Source of the DNA: Straminergon stramineum
Taxonomy: Eukaryota > Streptophyta > Bryopsida > Hypnales > Calliergonaceae
Assembly (NCBI GenBank): GCA_963920665.1
Contig: OY987272.1
Location: 3,291,001 to 3,355,000 of the forward strand
DNA: 64,000 nt
Reading direction: 5' to 3'
How positions within the stretch are numbered: the first letter of the stretch is position 1; each line of letters starts with the position of its first letter. This document shows, in pieces, positions 10,305 through 21,596 of the stretch. The notes below the pieces were generated by a model. It did not search any database and was not told the origin of the DNA. It was given only the letters and a program-made list of their open reading frames with translations. Both the position numbers and the translations under genes were made by a program.

Positions 10305-11760
10305 GTCCTGCCCCTAACTGACGGTAATGCCGTCACTCCCACATCAATTAGAAGATGAAATTAATGGTCGTAACCCACCTCTTTTCCGTTCCATGTGCAC
10401 TGCGTGACAAACAGGCAGTGGAACATCCTACTAAGGGACTCGCGAAATTATCAGGAGGGGATTCAATCAACGAGTACCTGGATCAATCCTATCTAAAGTG
10501 CTGGATTTGTTCGGGAAGAAGTTTGTTCCCGCGAACCCATCCATCGCTCTGATTGAAAAGCAAAACCCTGGGAAGGTTTAGGGCGTACCGATGACAAAGT
10601 TTGCAATGGGATTCCTCTTAGTTGCTTTGCTGCTTCAACTTGCCCGACTTACGAAGATCTGCAGAGAGAAGGAATCGTTGCTTCAGGTTGATAACGATAT
10701 CCAGAAGCCCTAAGAGCTAATCTATGTCAACGAATTGGATATTCACATAAAGAGGGACGCGGAAAGAAAAATCTGACCAGCTGTACGGAGGGCAGGATAT
10801 TCGCAATTCAGAGGTGAAACCATCAACAAAATAAACCCAGTATTTGCAGCAGATTTTCTTACGGGATCATTACGCACATGATAACGTCTTTTGCAGTTGC
10901 GACGAACTTCAGTTGCTGCAACTTTTTCTTCACGAAAAAAAAATCTTTCCCGAGTTATGATTCCCGCAAACTCTACTATCGCTCACCGCTCTCAAGGTTA
11001 ACCTAATGAATAGGACATTGCAAACCTGCAGTGCTTTATATGAGTTGATCGTCCCTACTCTCGAGAACAACCTCCTTTGTACCAAAGCCCGGGCGTCACA
11101 CCTCAACTTAATTTGTAAGAACTTCGAACACACTATGCAGCAGTGAATGATCCATTCTGTGAACCTCTTGAGGTTTGGAGGACGTTCAAGGCTGCATCTC
11201 GCTGTTGGCGTGGGCTGGAGAACATGGTTTGTTGGCAAGGAATTCTTTTCACTGTGAAACTTATTAGATGGAGGCGATTTTAAGCCAGTGATGGTAACGA
11301 GAGAGTGAAAGATGAGCTGGAAATTTAAACCTGATAACTTCGTTCCCTCATTCTGCGGGGATGTCCATTTCAACTTCGACTGCTTTACAAGCAACTACAG
11401 TAAGTAAGCTGGGTGGCTGTGAATGAATTACCGGTATTGTCTTAGTCAATCTCAACTGATGCCAACGCATGAACAGGGTATCCTTTGAAATCCGTTTTGT
11501 GCTACATTACGCCTGAAGGATCGCTGCAGCAGTCAACTCGGGAATTCATGTGGAGGGAGGCACCTCCATGGTCAGAGACTTGCATTTCGTTGTTTCAGTT
11601 GTTTGACTGTTATTTATTGCAGGAACGATGGGTTTCGACACTCCAGATTCTAGAGAATCCTGTCTCTATTCATTGAGTGAATCTTGTGTAGTGAAACTCA
11701 ATTCACAGTTTCACAACTTATGCACCGGGAACCCATTCACTTGTTATGTCAATGCATAAT
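10305..11760. other. Upstream region of the DUF688-type gene (leader/promoter), no further gene recognised
   Basis: GC is comparable to the neighbouring gene, which fits a 5' UTR and promoter, perhaps with a leader intron. Several open frames of 60-154 codons exist on both strands, but none has recognisable content, conserved composition or matched splice sites. Confidence 0.4.
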
Positions 11761-12548
11761 AATAAGTCCAATGCACACCTTGTTCGCAATGCACTCAACC
11801 GCTCGAGCCTTTTGTTCAATGCCGTCGAACACTGGATGTTTGTTTTTTATATAGAGGGCAATATGGGCTACCAAATGACAATAATTTTTACCTTGGACTA
11901 TGTAAGTTAATGCATGTTGCAACGTATTACATATTTCCTTTTGATGTAGAAAGAATTCTGTGATTTGCATAACATAATTGAAAATTAAGATCCTGTTGTG
12001 GGTAAAATGTGACCCACAATATTCGAAATTCATTTAATATTCGTGTACATCACAAAAGACAGTCCTCTCATTGCACTCAACAGTAAGACTCAAAAATGTT
12101 AATATTAAAAACACAACTTTTTAGCTTAAGGGCTTGTTTCATTACGAGAAGAAAAAAAGAATAGTGATGCCGCTAAAGAACTTCTGACTCAAACCTCCTC
12201 TGAGTTTGAGTCCTCTGAGCTTGGAGTTTGGGGCATTTTTTGGAATAAAGCAAGAGAACATATTTGTGTCGTGTGACTATTTGTGCCACTTTGCCACCAC
12301 TATGTACCAACAATATACATTTCAATATCTGAAACGTTTACTACTAATATATAGTGGCACAAATAGGTTGGCTTCTAAATTGAGACACAAACAGGGACTC
12401 CTATCTCAGTGGAAGGTTGATATGGAGTAAGTTGTAAGAAAGTTTATTGTATCAATTTTACATATGAAGTATGAATTAGAATTTGAAATACAATATTTTC
12501 TTCAAAAGCGAAATGTCATATTTAGGTCAAATAACAATACACATAGGG
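11761..12548. other. Spacer with a 94-codon unsupported frame
   Basis: A minus-strand frame (12033-11749) encodes a 94-residue peptide rich in His, Ile and Cys with no recognisable domain. Its composition resembles translated AT-rich spacer. Nothing else is seen. Confidence 0.35.
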
Positions 12549-12695
12549 AATTTCGTTCAAATGGCACCATTCTATACGCCATTTTCAAACCATGCACTTA
12601 GATTGTAAAAGTGCCATCTAAGACAAGTATAGATTTCACACCACGTGGTCTAAACCGTAAAAGTGCCAAAGTTGCGGAATGGCGCCACTCCCCGT
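12549..12695 (-). repeat. Partial relative of the 3940-4277 element, opposite orientation
   Basis: The reverse complement aligns with the left half of the 3940 element: ACTTTGGCACTTTTACGG, then GGTTTAGACCACGTGGT, then a TTAGATGG repeat unit. The right end carries the ATGGCACCATTCTAT stretch equivalent to that element's terminal repeat. Ends are diverged and no target duplication was found. Confidence 0.6.
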
Positions 12696-14804
12696 ACACT
12701 GATTTTTGTCCTATTATGTGGGTGCAATATTTCAGCCTATACTAGTTTAAATATTTTCCGAGTAGTGAAACTTTTTTAAATTAGTGTCATATGCCCTAAC
12801 GGAACAAAATCTGTGTACTTGCAAAAACATTCCATAAAGGAGAGGGACATAACTTCTTTTGGAATCCTTTCACCTTTCCCGTGCTGGTCTATACTGTAGT
12901 GGAAGAAAAAGCATTTGTGATTCTCCTTCTACAGTGATTGTCTGTTAAGAAAAATTATATGAGATCAGGTTTCATTCCTTGATCAACTTCTTTGCTCCAA
13001 AAAATTATAAAAATCTAAGTAGGCACCCAATTCATGAAATCTGATTCAAAGGTCAGTCCTAAGTTATTTACACCTAAAAAAGAAAAAAATAAGTAATTCA
13101 ACATGGTTCCCAATTTCCCATTATTATATTGGAAAACTTTTTGTGGGGTCTTGTTGGTAGTTAAAAGGGAATCCTAGATTAACTTAGAATGCATTTTTTG
13201 GACAATGTATGAATAAATGAAGGATTTTCAAATTACTGAAAATAGGTGTTTTTAAAATCGACCATAGGCTCTCATAAATAGTGGGAGTACATTTTAGGTA
13301 AGAATATGTAGTAGTCTGTTTTAGAAAGCGATTGAAAATTAGGTGTAGTTACCTTAGTTGGTACCTAGTAAGACTCCTAGAAGGTAGAGGACCTAATTCA
13401 AACTCATGGGCCATGAAAATTAATGAAAAAAACATGAAAATTTAAGAAGATTAATTTGGACGTTGGATATGATTGACTTAAATCCAAAAAAAACATCAAC
13501 AAATTCATTATAAAGGAATGGGAGAATGAAACCAAGACAAAATAATGGAATTTCAAAGTCACAAGACTAAAATTGAAGCCCATAGTGTCTTTTCAACTTA
13601 GGAGTTCAAAAGATTTTGAGGGAACCAATGAGAACCTTGTTGTTCAATTAATTTACAAAACAAAGGGTGAAAAAATTAGAATTAAGAAAAATACAATATG
13701 AGAATTGAAAGAGTTTTGAGCCAACAAATGGAATTTCTATATTGACAAATATAGGGTCTAATTTGTAACTATGGATTTTGTTTGAAGTCACAACTAAAAA
13801 CCAATTCTTATTGCATATTATATGAATGAAGCCACGACACAATTAAATATTGGAATTTTGAAGTTACATGACTAAAATTGAGGCCTACAAAGAATCCAAT
13901 GTCTATTCAAATGAAGGAGCTGAAATAGTAATTTGAAGGAACCAATGGGGCCTTTGGGATTCAATTAATTTCCAAAATAAAGGTTATAAAAATTTCGATT
14001 GTAATTTGGATTTGAAAAATATGAAATTTGAAAGGGTCCATAGTTTGCATCCATAGGGGCTAGATCTTTTGGGATTATGTATCTACAAATATAGAGTTCA
14101 ATGTTGGCTATTGGTCAAGATACACCTCTAAAGTTTAGGATTTCAAACTTCATTTTGTAAGTACCTGTAAATGTGTATTTATATTTTAGTAATGTGATTA
14201 CATGTCTTATATAAATTTTTAAAAGATTTATATTATTTATTTGGAAATAAAATAAAATTACTATAAAGTTTAAAATAAAAAGTGAAACAATTCATATCAA
14301 ATGCAATTGATGGTTAAATTTTTTGTAAATCTTTACATTATGGTTCACATTATGATGTTGAAAATCATGGTGCGGATCTTTTTTATTTTAAAATTCTAAA
14401 TTATGAAACCAACACTCCATAGTTGCAAATTCATTTTTCCAAATTGCTATTGAATATAATTTAAAAATATATATTATATATTATGTAGTGCGGAGAACAA
14501 TGGAACCTTAGTTTTGAATATAAATATTTTTCAAATTCAGTCACTAGGCCATAAATTATTGAAAGTACTCCTATATATTTAATAATACATGTGTGTAAAA
14601 TTAAAAATGAATTAAAAATGAATTTCTTTTTTGTAAATGAAAGTAATAATAAGTATGCAAGACATCTATTATACATGGAAGTACCTTCACAACTTCAAAC
14701 ATATACATCTATTTCAAATACAATATGAATAGTCTTCAATCAGTAGTATGTATTTTATAACAACCAATTTGATAATGAATTCCATCTATAGGATCATATG
14801 TTGG
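12696..14804. other. AT-rich spacer; one isolated transposon end at ~13340-13354
   Basis: No gene is visible. AGGTGTAGTTACCT at 13341-13354, followed by TA, is the same as the right terminus of the element at 56323-56820; no partner end was found to the left. The stretch 13380-14110 contains loosely repeated phrases (for example CACAAGACTAAAATTGAAGCC and TACATGACTAAAATTGAGGC, at about 13560 and 13864), which suggests an old internal duplication. Confidence 0.45.
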
Positions 14805-14807
14805 AAT

Positions 14808-14981
14808 CACTAGAAGAAAACAGCGTTGGGTTCAACGAAATCAACCTGATGCAAAATGCAGTTTTCTGCCCCAAAATGCAGAAACTGCATTGGCTGCAAC
14901 ATAGTTTTTGCATTTTGGGGCAGAAAACTGCATTTTGCGTCAGGTTGATTTCGTTGAACCCAACACTGTTTTCTTCTAGTG
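14808..14981. mobile_element. CACTA-type MITE: 174-bp near-perfect hairpin with 3-bp target duplication
   Basis: The element begins CACTAGAAGAAAACAG and ends with its inverse, CTGTTTTCTTCTAGTG. The whole unit folds back on itself with arms of about 80 bp that differ at only a few positions (for example GCGTTGGG/CCCAACAC and GATGC/GCGTC) around a short loop near 14890-14910. It is flanked by AAT on both sides (14805-14807 and 14982-14984). CACTA termini with a 3-bp target duplication are the mark of the CACTA (En/Spm) superfamily. It has no coding capacity and would be moved in trans. A transcript would form a long double-stranded RNA hairpin. Confidence 0.88.
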
Positions 14982-14984
14982 AAT

Positions 14985-15456
14985 AGTTTCTAGTAATTCA
15001 ATAGGCATTGCTTCATTGATCAAGGAGAAGCAAAAGATATGAAAAAAACAAGAATTTCAACTCTACTATGATAGGATTGTATAACTCCAATTCTAATTTT
15101 TGTATTGCATTTTTCCATTGATCACATATAAGTAATTTTATTTATTAATCAATAGAAGAAATCATGTCATTTTTCATTAATTTAATCCATTGGGATTCAA
15201 TTAGTTTAAAATGGTCAGATGTAGTCCATTGGTTTTTAAATACACTTAATTATACGAGGTCAAAGCAAAAAAACTAGAGTAGAATCAAAAGATATCTCTA
15301 GGTTATAATAGAATTTCTTTTTTGCATACTATCATACAATTCTTTCTCATCAAACAAATGAATGTGTTATACAACTTAAAACTATTAAGAACTCTATTAC
15401 ATCACCACCATTATTTGACTTTGTTATTTATTTTATACAATTTTGTAAGGATTGTG

Positions 15457-15521
<65 letters not shown>

Positions 15522-16040
15522 AAAATTTTGAATACCTGAAATTTATATTATTTACATTACAAAATTGCCTTTTGATTATACTATTTATATTTGTAGGGCA
15601 AGTGCACAATATGATACACCAAATGATGTAAAGTTTAGAACATTAAAGTGAAATTGAAAATTCTAAAAATTTCTAAAATGGTATGAGTATGGAAAATAAA
15701 ATCTTTGCAGTTATAGCTTACTTTGTTAATAAAATTGAAAATTACCTAATTGTTTTTAATAAAAACTTGAGATTTTTTGTATATTGTGACGAAACACATT
15801 TTCTTTGTAAACTTTTCATTTAGACCATTTAGATTCATTTCATAGATTTTTTTTAATGTAGTTATTTTCATTGGATATATCCAATTGATAAAAACTTCTT
15901 TCCATTCCAAATTCAATTCAAATGCATTTTGTAGTAGGAATTTTTAAAATTCTTAAAATAGTGAAAAGAAGAACATTATGCCAAACAACTTGATACACTA
16001 TACATTAGCTTGCAAACACTCTTCCTCCAAGTTTTTTTAA
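14985..16040. other. AT-rich spacer, no gene recognised
   Basis: Apart from the TA microsatellite, no coding frame, exon or paired repeat ends are visible here. Confidence 0.5.
15458..15517. repeat. (TA)30 microsatellite
   Basis: Sixty consecutive bases of alternating T and A without interruption. Confidence 0.98.
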
Positions 16041-16044
16041 TTAT

Positions 16045-16657
16045 GGGCAATGGTCAGTTTGGGGTATCACTTTTTGGACACAGTAATTCAATGATTTTGG
16101 TTTGAAACTTCCAAAGTTTGTCTAATTTGTTCATTTTGATCAATTAAGAAGAACGTGAAATGAAAAAAAATTCTTGCACCTCAACAAGATTAAAATGTAT
16201 ACTCCTCATGAGGTGTTTTTTTGAAATTTTTGGATCTATTCATAGATGTGAGAAAAAATGCTAAAATTTGGGGATTTGCAAGCATCATAATGCACAATTT
16301 ATTAAATTTTTATTGAGAAAATTAGTTATTTTATGTATTAGACCACTAAATATAAGTCATATCCAAAAATCATATAAAAATAAAATTATTTGATATTCCA
16401 AATGCTTGTTATTGAGGATTTTATGTACATAGGACAAAACTTACTTTTTGATCTAAAAATTTCATTAAAATTTCTTTAAATTCTTTGATTGTGATGAAGT
16501 TTTTTTGCTTGATACATTATTATTCTAGGTAGTTAAAACCAAATTTTGTGAAATCATACTTTATTATATTTAAAAAATGAGGTCATTTGACACAAGGGAG
16601 TGGACTAACATTGTAGTTAAGACAACCTTTTTGGATACCCCAAGCTGACCATTGCCC
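16045..16657. mobile_element. 613-bp terminal-inverted-repeat element with TTAT flanks
   Basis: The left end GGGCAATGGTCAGTTTGGGG is inverted at the right end (CCCCAAGCTGACCATTGCCC), and the match continues with mismatches to about 33 bp. TTAT lies directly outside both ends (16041-16044 and 16658-16661). The interior is AT-rich and non-coding. The GGGC start and TTA-containing target recall PIF/Harbinger elements, but the 4-bp duplication leaves the class open. Confidence 0.8.
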
Positions 16658-16661
16658 TTAT

Positions 16662-19018
16662 AGAAGAAGAAAAAATCAACATGGATAGAAATAATACTTT
16701 TAGCATCTCATGAAGTGTATAGCAAAGGCTTTGAAGAAAGATTTAACAAAATATAATATAACACTATAGCTATTGATTTAATGAACAATCCAATTTATTT
16801 TTTACATTTGTATTTTTAATTCAATATAATTTCTTATAAAAATTAAATGAAAGTACTTATGACTATAGAAATTGCACTAACCCCATAAATCTACCAAAGT
16901 AGAGGATTCAACCTAATTTGTTTAGCCCATAACATCCCTAATTGCTTGTGAAGGGGACTCTTTGCCTTCCTCGCATTCCTCGCAAGTAGCTAATAACCAA
17001 AATATTCCAAATATTATTCTAATGAATTTCTAATTTTTGTACTTTGATATCAATGGTCTCAGTGGCCAAGGCCCTAACCTCAATAATTAGCCAAGAATCC
17101 AATCATTTATCTAAGTATCCTTTTTCAATTCATAGAAGATTTAGGAATGCTAAGATTAAGATTGTTAGACCGTCTTCTATTACTAAGCATGGAGAGGTTT
17201 GAGATGTTAGGATTGGTTCAATGAGTAAGTAAATAACTAATGTTGAATTAGTAAGGTTAGAACCAAGAACCAAAGTTCTATATGAGGGGGGGATTAAAAC
17301 ATAGGCTACATGTAATCCTTCTTTCTCTTTTCATTGCACAATCAAGTATTATGTATGAACATTCTATTTATTATTCATAAAATAAATTTCCTTATAATGT
17401 GTTCAAATAGGAATTGAGTAGTGGAAGTCTAAGCCTCACCATATGATTTAGATCTGATGGTCAAATGCAATGAAATTTCTTTGCTTCATTAATGCACTTA
17501 ATAAAAGAGATATGAAAGTCAACTATATACAAAAGTACATTGTAATTCTAAAATCAATCAAAATTTTCATAGTAAAAAAACAATCTTAACACAAATAGAA
17601 ATCCCTTTTAAATCTTCATTTTGAAACCCTTCAACTATAGTCATAAAAGAAAACTTAGCTTGTTGTCCAATCTTATACATCTAATTATTATCTATTCTAT
17701 GTAATTAAATCCACTATCTTTGTGAAAGTGAATATCAATATTAAAAAATTCATAATTTTTTTGAAATTGTTATCAATGAGATCTCTAAAATTGGTATGCA
17801 CAATGCATCTTGCTATTTAAAGCAACACTCTCTTAGTTTAAATTTTCTCATTCAGCCCATGTAGAGATTTTTCATTGATTTTTCAATATAATTATATCCT
17901 TTAGATAGACCTAGCTTAAAAAACAACTTGTTCCTATCCCAAATTCAATGTGCATTTAACATTATGAGTTTTTAAAGTTCTTAAAACTATGCAAAATGAG
18001 TAGTACACTATAGCATGTAGACACCTTTGATTTGTAACATTTTTTTGTTCAACATATCTGATTTCTAAATTTAACCCTTGAAGTTCTTTGGTAGTTTCAA
18101 GTCAAATAACATCCCAAGACACCCTATCCTAAAACAATGCTAAAGTCTTTGTCTTATATTAATTTTTTGGTAGATCCAATTGTAAGATCTTCAATTAACT
18201 TGTTAACCCTTAAGTGACATTGACTTGCCTAGAGGGAAAATCCAAAGGGGAATAAAAAATCTCCTTGAAGTAGTAGATGGGTCTTATTACTTGTTGTGAG
18301 CATTTTATCTCCATTTTAGTGATAGAATGGGCATAACCATGTTTATTTATATTTTCAGTGTTGAAATTCCTAAGGTGAGTGTCTCAATGTCATCCACTAT
18401 ACCTTCCAAGCAACAAACAAGTATTTCTTACTAATTGGCCTTAGTGTCTCAAATCTCAAAGGAATTGGATTTCACATGCAATAGTTAGGAAATTTGGTGG
18501 CCATTTTAAAGCCAAAACTCTAAACTAAGAAACAATTATTTCAAAAATCAACATTCAACCATTCAAAAATGTATTATATATTTTGAAAACTCCTAAATGA
18601 TCAAAAAAAAAAAAAAAAACATTAAATAAACCCTTTAAAATTAGATATTCATAGCAAAAGTTATGACCAAATGAAGTTTTACCTCTAAATTGTCCCTTCA
18701 AACTTCATCCATCTATTTCTATTGTCTTTTTGATCCAAATACACTTTTGATTTTTGAATTTAGTTTAAAGTTAATTCTAGTATTTATGGTTTTAATATTA
18801 CTTGAATGGGGCCGATGATTATTACTTTCATCCAAATCTAAACTTATTTAAGTTCAAACTTCATCCTACTCTGTCTTCTTTGATTTAACTCTATTTTCTA
18901 AGTGTAAAATAGTTAAAAAATCCTCTAAATATTTTTAAAGGAATTCTAAGTTCAAATTTTTTATGAGTTGTCTTCAGAAGATTCTCATTGACCATCTACT
19001 TTTAAACCACTACTCAAG
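16662..19018. other. AT-rich spacer, no gene recognised
   Basis: No exon or gene-like frame. TTAACCCTTGAAGTTC (about 18074) and TTAACCCTTAAGTGAC (about 18206) look like isolated ends of the TTAACCC repeat group but have no visible partners. An A18 run lies near 18603. Confidence 0.4.
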
Positions 19019-19582
19019 GCACTACTAGAAAAATCCATGTCCGTTTTAGCAAAGATTTTGCATAGTTGTGTTGATAAGAAGAGTTGTTGGAACAACTTGA
19101 TTCGGACATTTTTTTAGCATAGATCTATATTGATTCGGACACTCTCAAAAAAAATTTTAATCTTCCAAAAAAATATTTTCTCTGCTACCCGAAAATTCTA
19201 AGGCAGCAAAAAATTGTTTTCCAAAAGCAACCGTAGCCACATTAGCATGGTGGTGGGGATTCGGACCCAACACCTTTGGTTTCTCAACTACTGGCCCCAA
19301 CCATTGCACCATGGTTGGGGTCCCTTGTCATCCATGCATGTGTTGGATGAGTTTTACTCATTTTTTTGTTTTTTATTTGTCAATTCAGCAAACTTTGAAG
19401 GCCCATATCTCCTTCATTGAAGTCTAGTTTTAGTAGTAAAAATTTTAGTTTTATTCAATATGATTTGAAAATTTGACAAGCATTTTTCTAGAGGTGATTT
19501 GGCCAAAACATAGAGTTAAATTGTTCAATTTTTGAGTGTTTTACATTTAGAAGTTTGAATAGTTCAATATATAAATTTCATA

Positions 19583-19730
19583 TTTAAACCTCTAATCTAC
19601 TATTGTCCTTTGAAAGACAAAATGGATTTCAAGGTTTCTATGACCTCAAATTTTACCTAAATTTTTTCATTAAACAAAGAATCTTATAATTTGTCTCTGA
19701 GAATAGTTTTTATTTTAAATATTATATTTT
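19583..19730. repeat. Relative of the element that begins at 63821
   Basis: TTTAAACCTCTAA, then GACAAAATGGATTTCAAG, then CTATGACCTCAA is matched in the same order and spacing at 63821-63900, where the terminus is TTAACCTCTAAAGG. Similarity runs for about 140 bp. This copy lies inside the possible CACTA-like element, so it may be nested. Confidence 0.65.
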
Positions 19731-20934
19731 TCTTTATATGTAAAGCTTTGATTCATTCTATTTAAACTTGTGAAGAGAAAGTTATATATGAACAATTTTA
19801 ATTTTGGGGCAATCTAAGCATCTTGGTGAGAAAATAACTTATTGGGTTAATTATTTAGTGCAATTTTAAGAACAAAATTCAGTTTTTTAGCAAGGCTAAA
19901 TTAGTGTGCTAGAAAAATCTAGTTGTTTCGATTTTTTGTTTGAATTCCATCTCAAAGCTATTAATAGTTCAAGTTTTTGTTCAATTTTAAACCTACATTT
20001 TCTTAAAAACAATTTAGAAATGAAAAATGAAGTTTGTTGTTTTGGAATTTCTTCCTAGACTTTGAGTTCAATTCTTCAACACAAGATTCTTAAATTCAAA
20101 GTTCATAGTAAAAAAATTCCACAAATGATAGTCAAAGTCATTTAAAATTGTTGACTATCATTCAAAAAAACTTTTCTTTCTAACTTTGAAATTTGAATAC
20201 TAATGTCTTTCAATTAGTACGATCAAATTTGATGAAATTTGAACCATGTGATCTAAGACAAGTGAAGTATAAGATCCTATGGTTTGACTTTAAAAAAAAT
20301 ATTGATTTTGTTTTCTTTGATGAATGCAATACAAATAGAAATTTTGAGTAGTTTCCGATAGAAGAATTGGGTGTTTATATTGTAGGGTTTAAATTACCAA
20401 AATTTAAATAGTTCAAATCTTGGAATTGAATTGAGAATAGTTCAAGATGAAAACTTTTTTGATTCAAAATTAAGAATTCAACTCAAATTTAAAATGAGAA
20501 TCAAATAGTTTATAACTACTCTTTGGGAAGTGAAATTATTAAATAAAGCAACTAAGGAATGTACTGAAAACCCATTATGTATACTTGTATTACACTTCAA
20601 AATATAAGCTAGAGATTCAATTAAATTATAAGTTTGAACTCTAATTAAAGTATATTCTATAGGAAACTAAATGAGAATTGCATTAAAATTTGATTTTCAA
20701 TTTGATTTGAATTTATTAGAGTAGAATCAAAGTTTGAATTTTCATTAAATTATTTGATTCAAAATTCGAATTAGATTTGAATTATAATAAAATTTTGATC
20801 AAATTCTAAGTGTGCATTGCAATTATTGAATTTCATTAGAATTCAAATAAAATTCAAATAAAATTATACTCATTTAAAATTTCAATTGATGAAAATTAAA
20901 ACTCTAAATTCAAATTCTATACAATATTCCAAAT

Positions 20935-21345
20935 GATTATGAAAGATTTAGGAAGATTCACAAAAGACTCTACATGATTCCCAATAGTTTTTCAAAAGAT
21001 TTTTCAAAAGATTCCAATAGATTCTAATAGATTTCCAAAAGACTTAAGAAATTATAAAAGATTCTACAAAATTATTAGAATTCTTTTACCAATTCCAATA
21101 GATTTCCAAAAAGATTCTCAAAAAATTCAAAAGATTCTAGTAGATTCCAAAAAGTTTCTTGAAAAATTCTAAAGATTCTAATAGATTCCTAAAATATTCT
21201 TGTAAAATTTTTAAGATTCTAAAAGATTCTTAAAAGATTCTTAAAAGATTCTCAAAAATTGAAAAGATTCTAATAGATTCCTAAAAGATCTCTAAGAAAT
21301 TTCAAAAGATTCCAATAGATTTCTATGCAATTCCTAAAAATTCCA
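20935..21345. repeat. Degenerate tandem repeat of an AAAAGATTCTAATAGATTCC-like unit
   Basis: AAAGATTC, AATAGATT and close variants recur about 25 times with 10-30 bp spacing. The tract is almost free of G outside GATT. It looks like a decayed minisatellite; no coding potential. Confidence 0.75.
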
Positions 21346-21596
21346 AATTTTTTAGAAAACTACTTGAAATTGGATGAATTTTTTATAATTTGGTCATTGG
21401 ACATTTCAAATCAACAATTTTAGACTATCTATGTTGATTAGGACTCAACATTTCAACACATTTTTGTTGTTTAAGCAACCTATGTTGATTGCTTGAACAA
21501 AATTGACAAATGTGCCGTTTTAGCATAAATAATTGCTAAAATCAACAATAATCAACTCAATCTATGCGAAAATAGGCCCTCCTTTCTAGTAGCCTA

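Larger units (their letters stand above)
19019..21596. mobile_element. Possible degraded CACTA-like element
   Basis: The left end reads CACTACTAGAAAAA. The right end near 21580-21593 reads CCTTTCTAGTAG, an imperfect inverse. Both subterminal regions carry related phrases: GTCCGTTTTAGCAAAG near the left end, and the inverse of CCGTTTTAGCATAAAT near the right end. Repeated TGTTGATT units occur near both ends. No transposase frame remains. The outermost bases of the right end are not conserved and a target duplication is not clear, so the borders are tentative. Confidence 0.45.

Noticed and set aside
10930..11394. A 154-codon minus-strand frame upstream of the DUF688-type gene
   Set aside because: No recognisable domain, no Met start with context, and a composition like random sequence; more likely leader or promoter.
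14798..14986. A 62-codon frame
   Set aside because: It is produced by the palindromic CACTA MITE and reads the same repeat twice.
15322..15531. A 69-codon frame ending in a Tyr-Ile repeat
   Set aside because: The repeat is translation of the (TA)30 microsatellite.
20935..21345. CRISPR-like array
   Set aside because: Repeat units are degenerate with no constant spacers, and this is a plant nuclear sequence; it is a decayed minisatellite.
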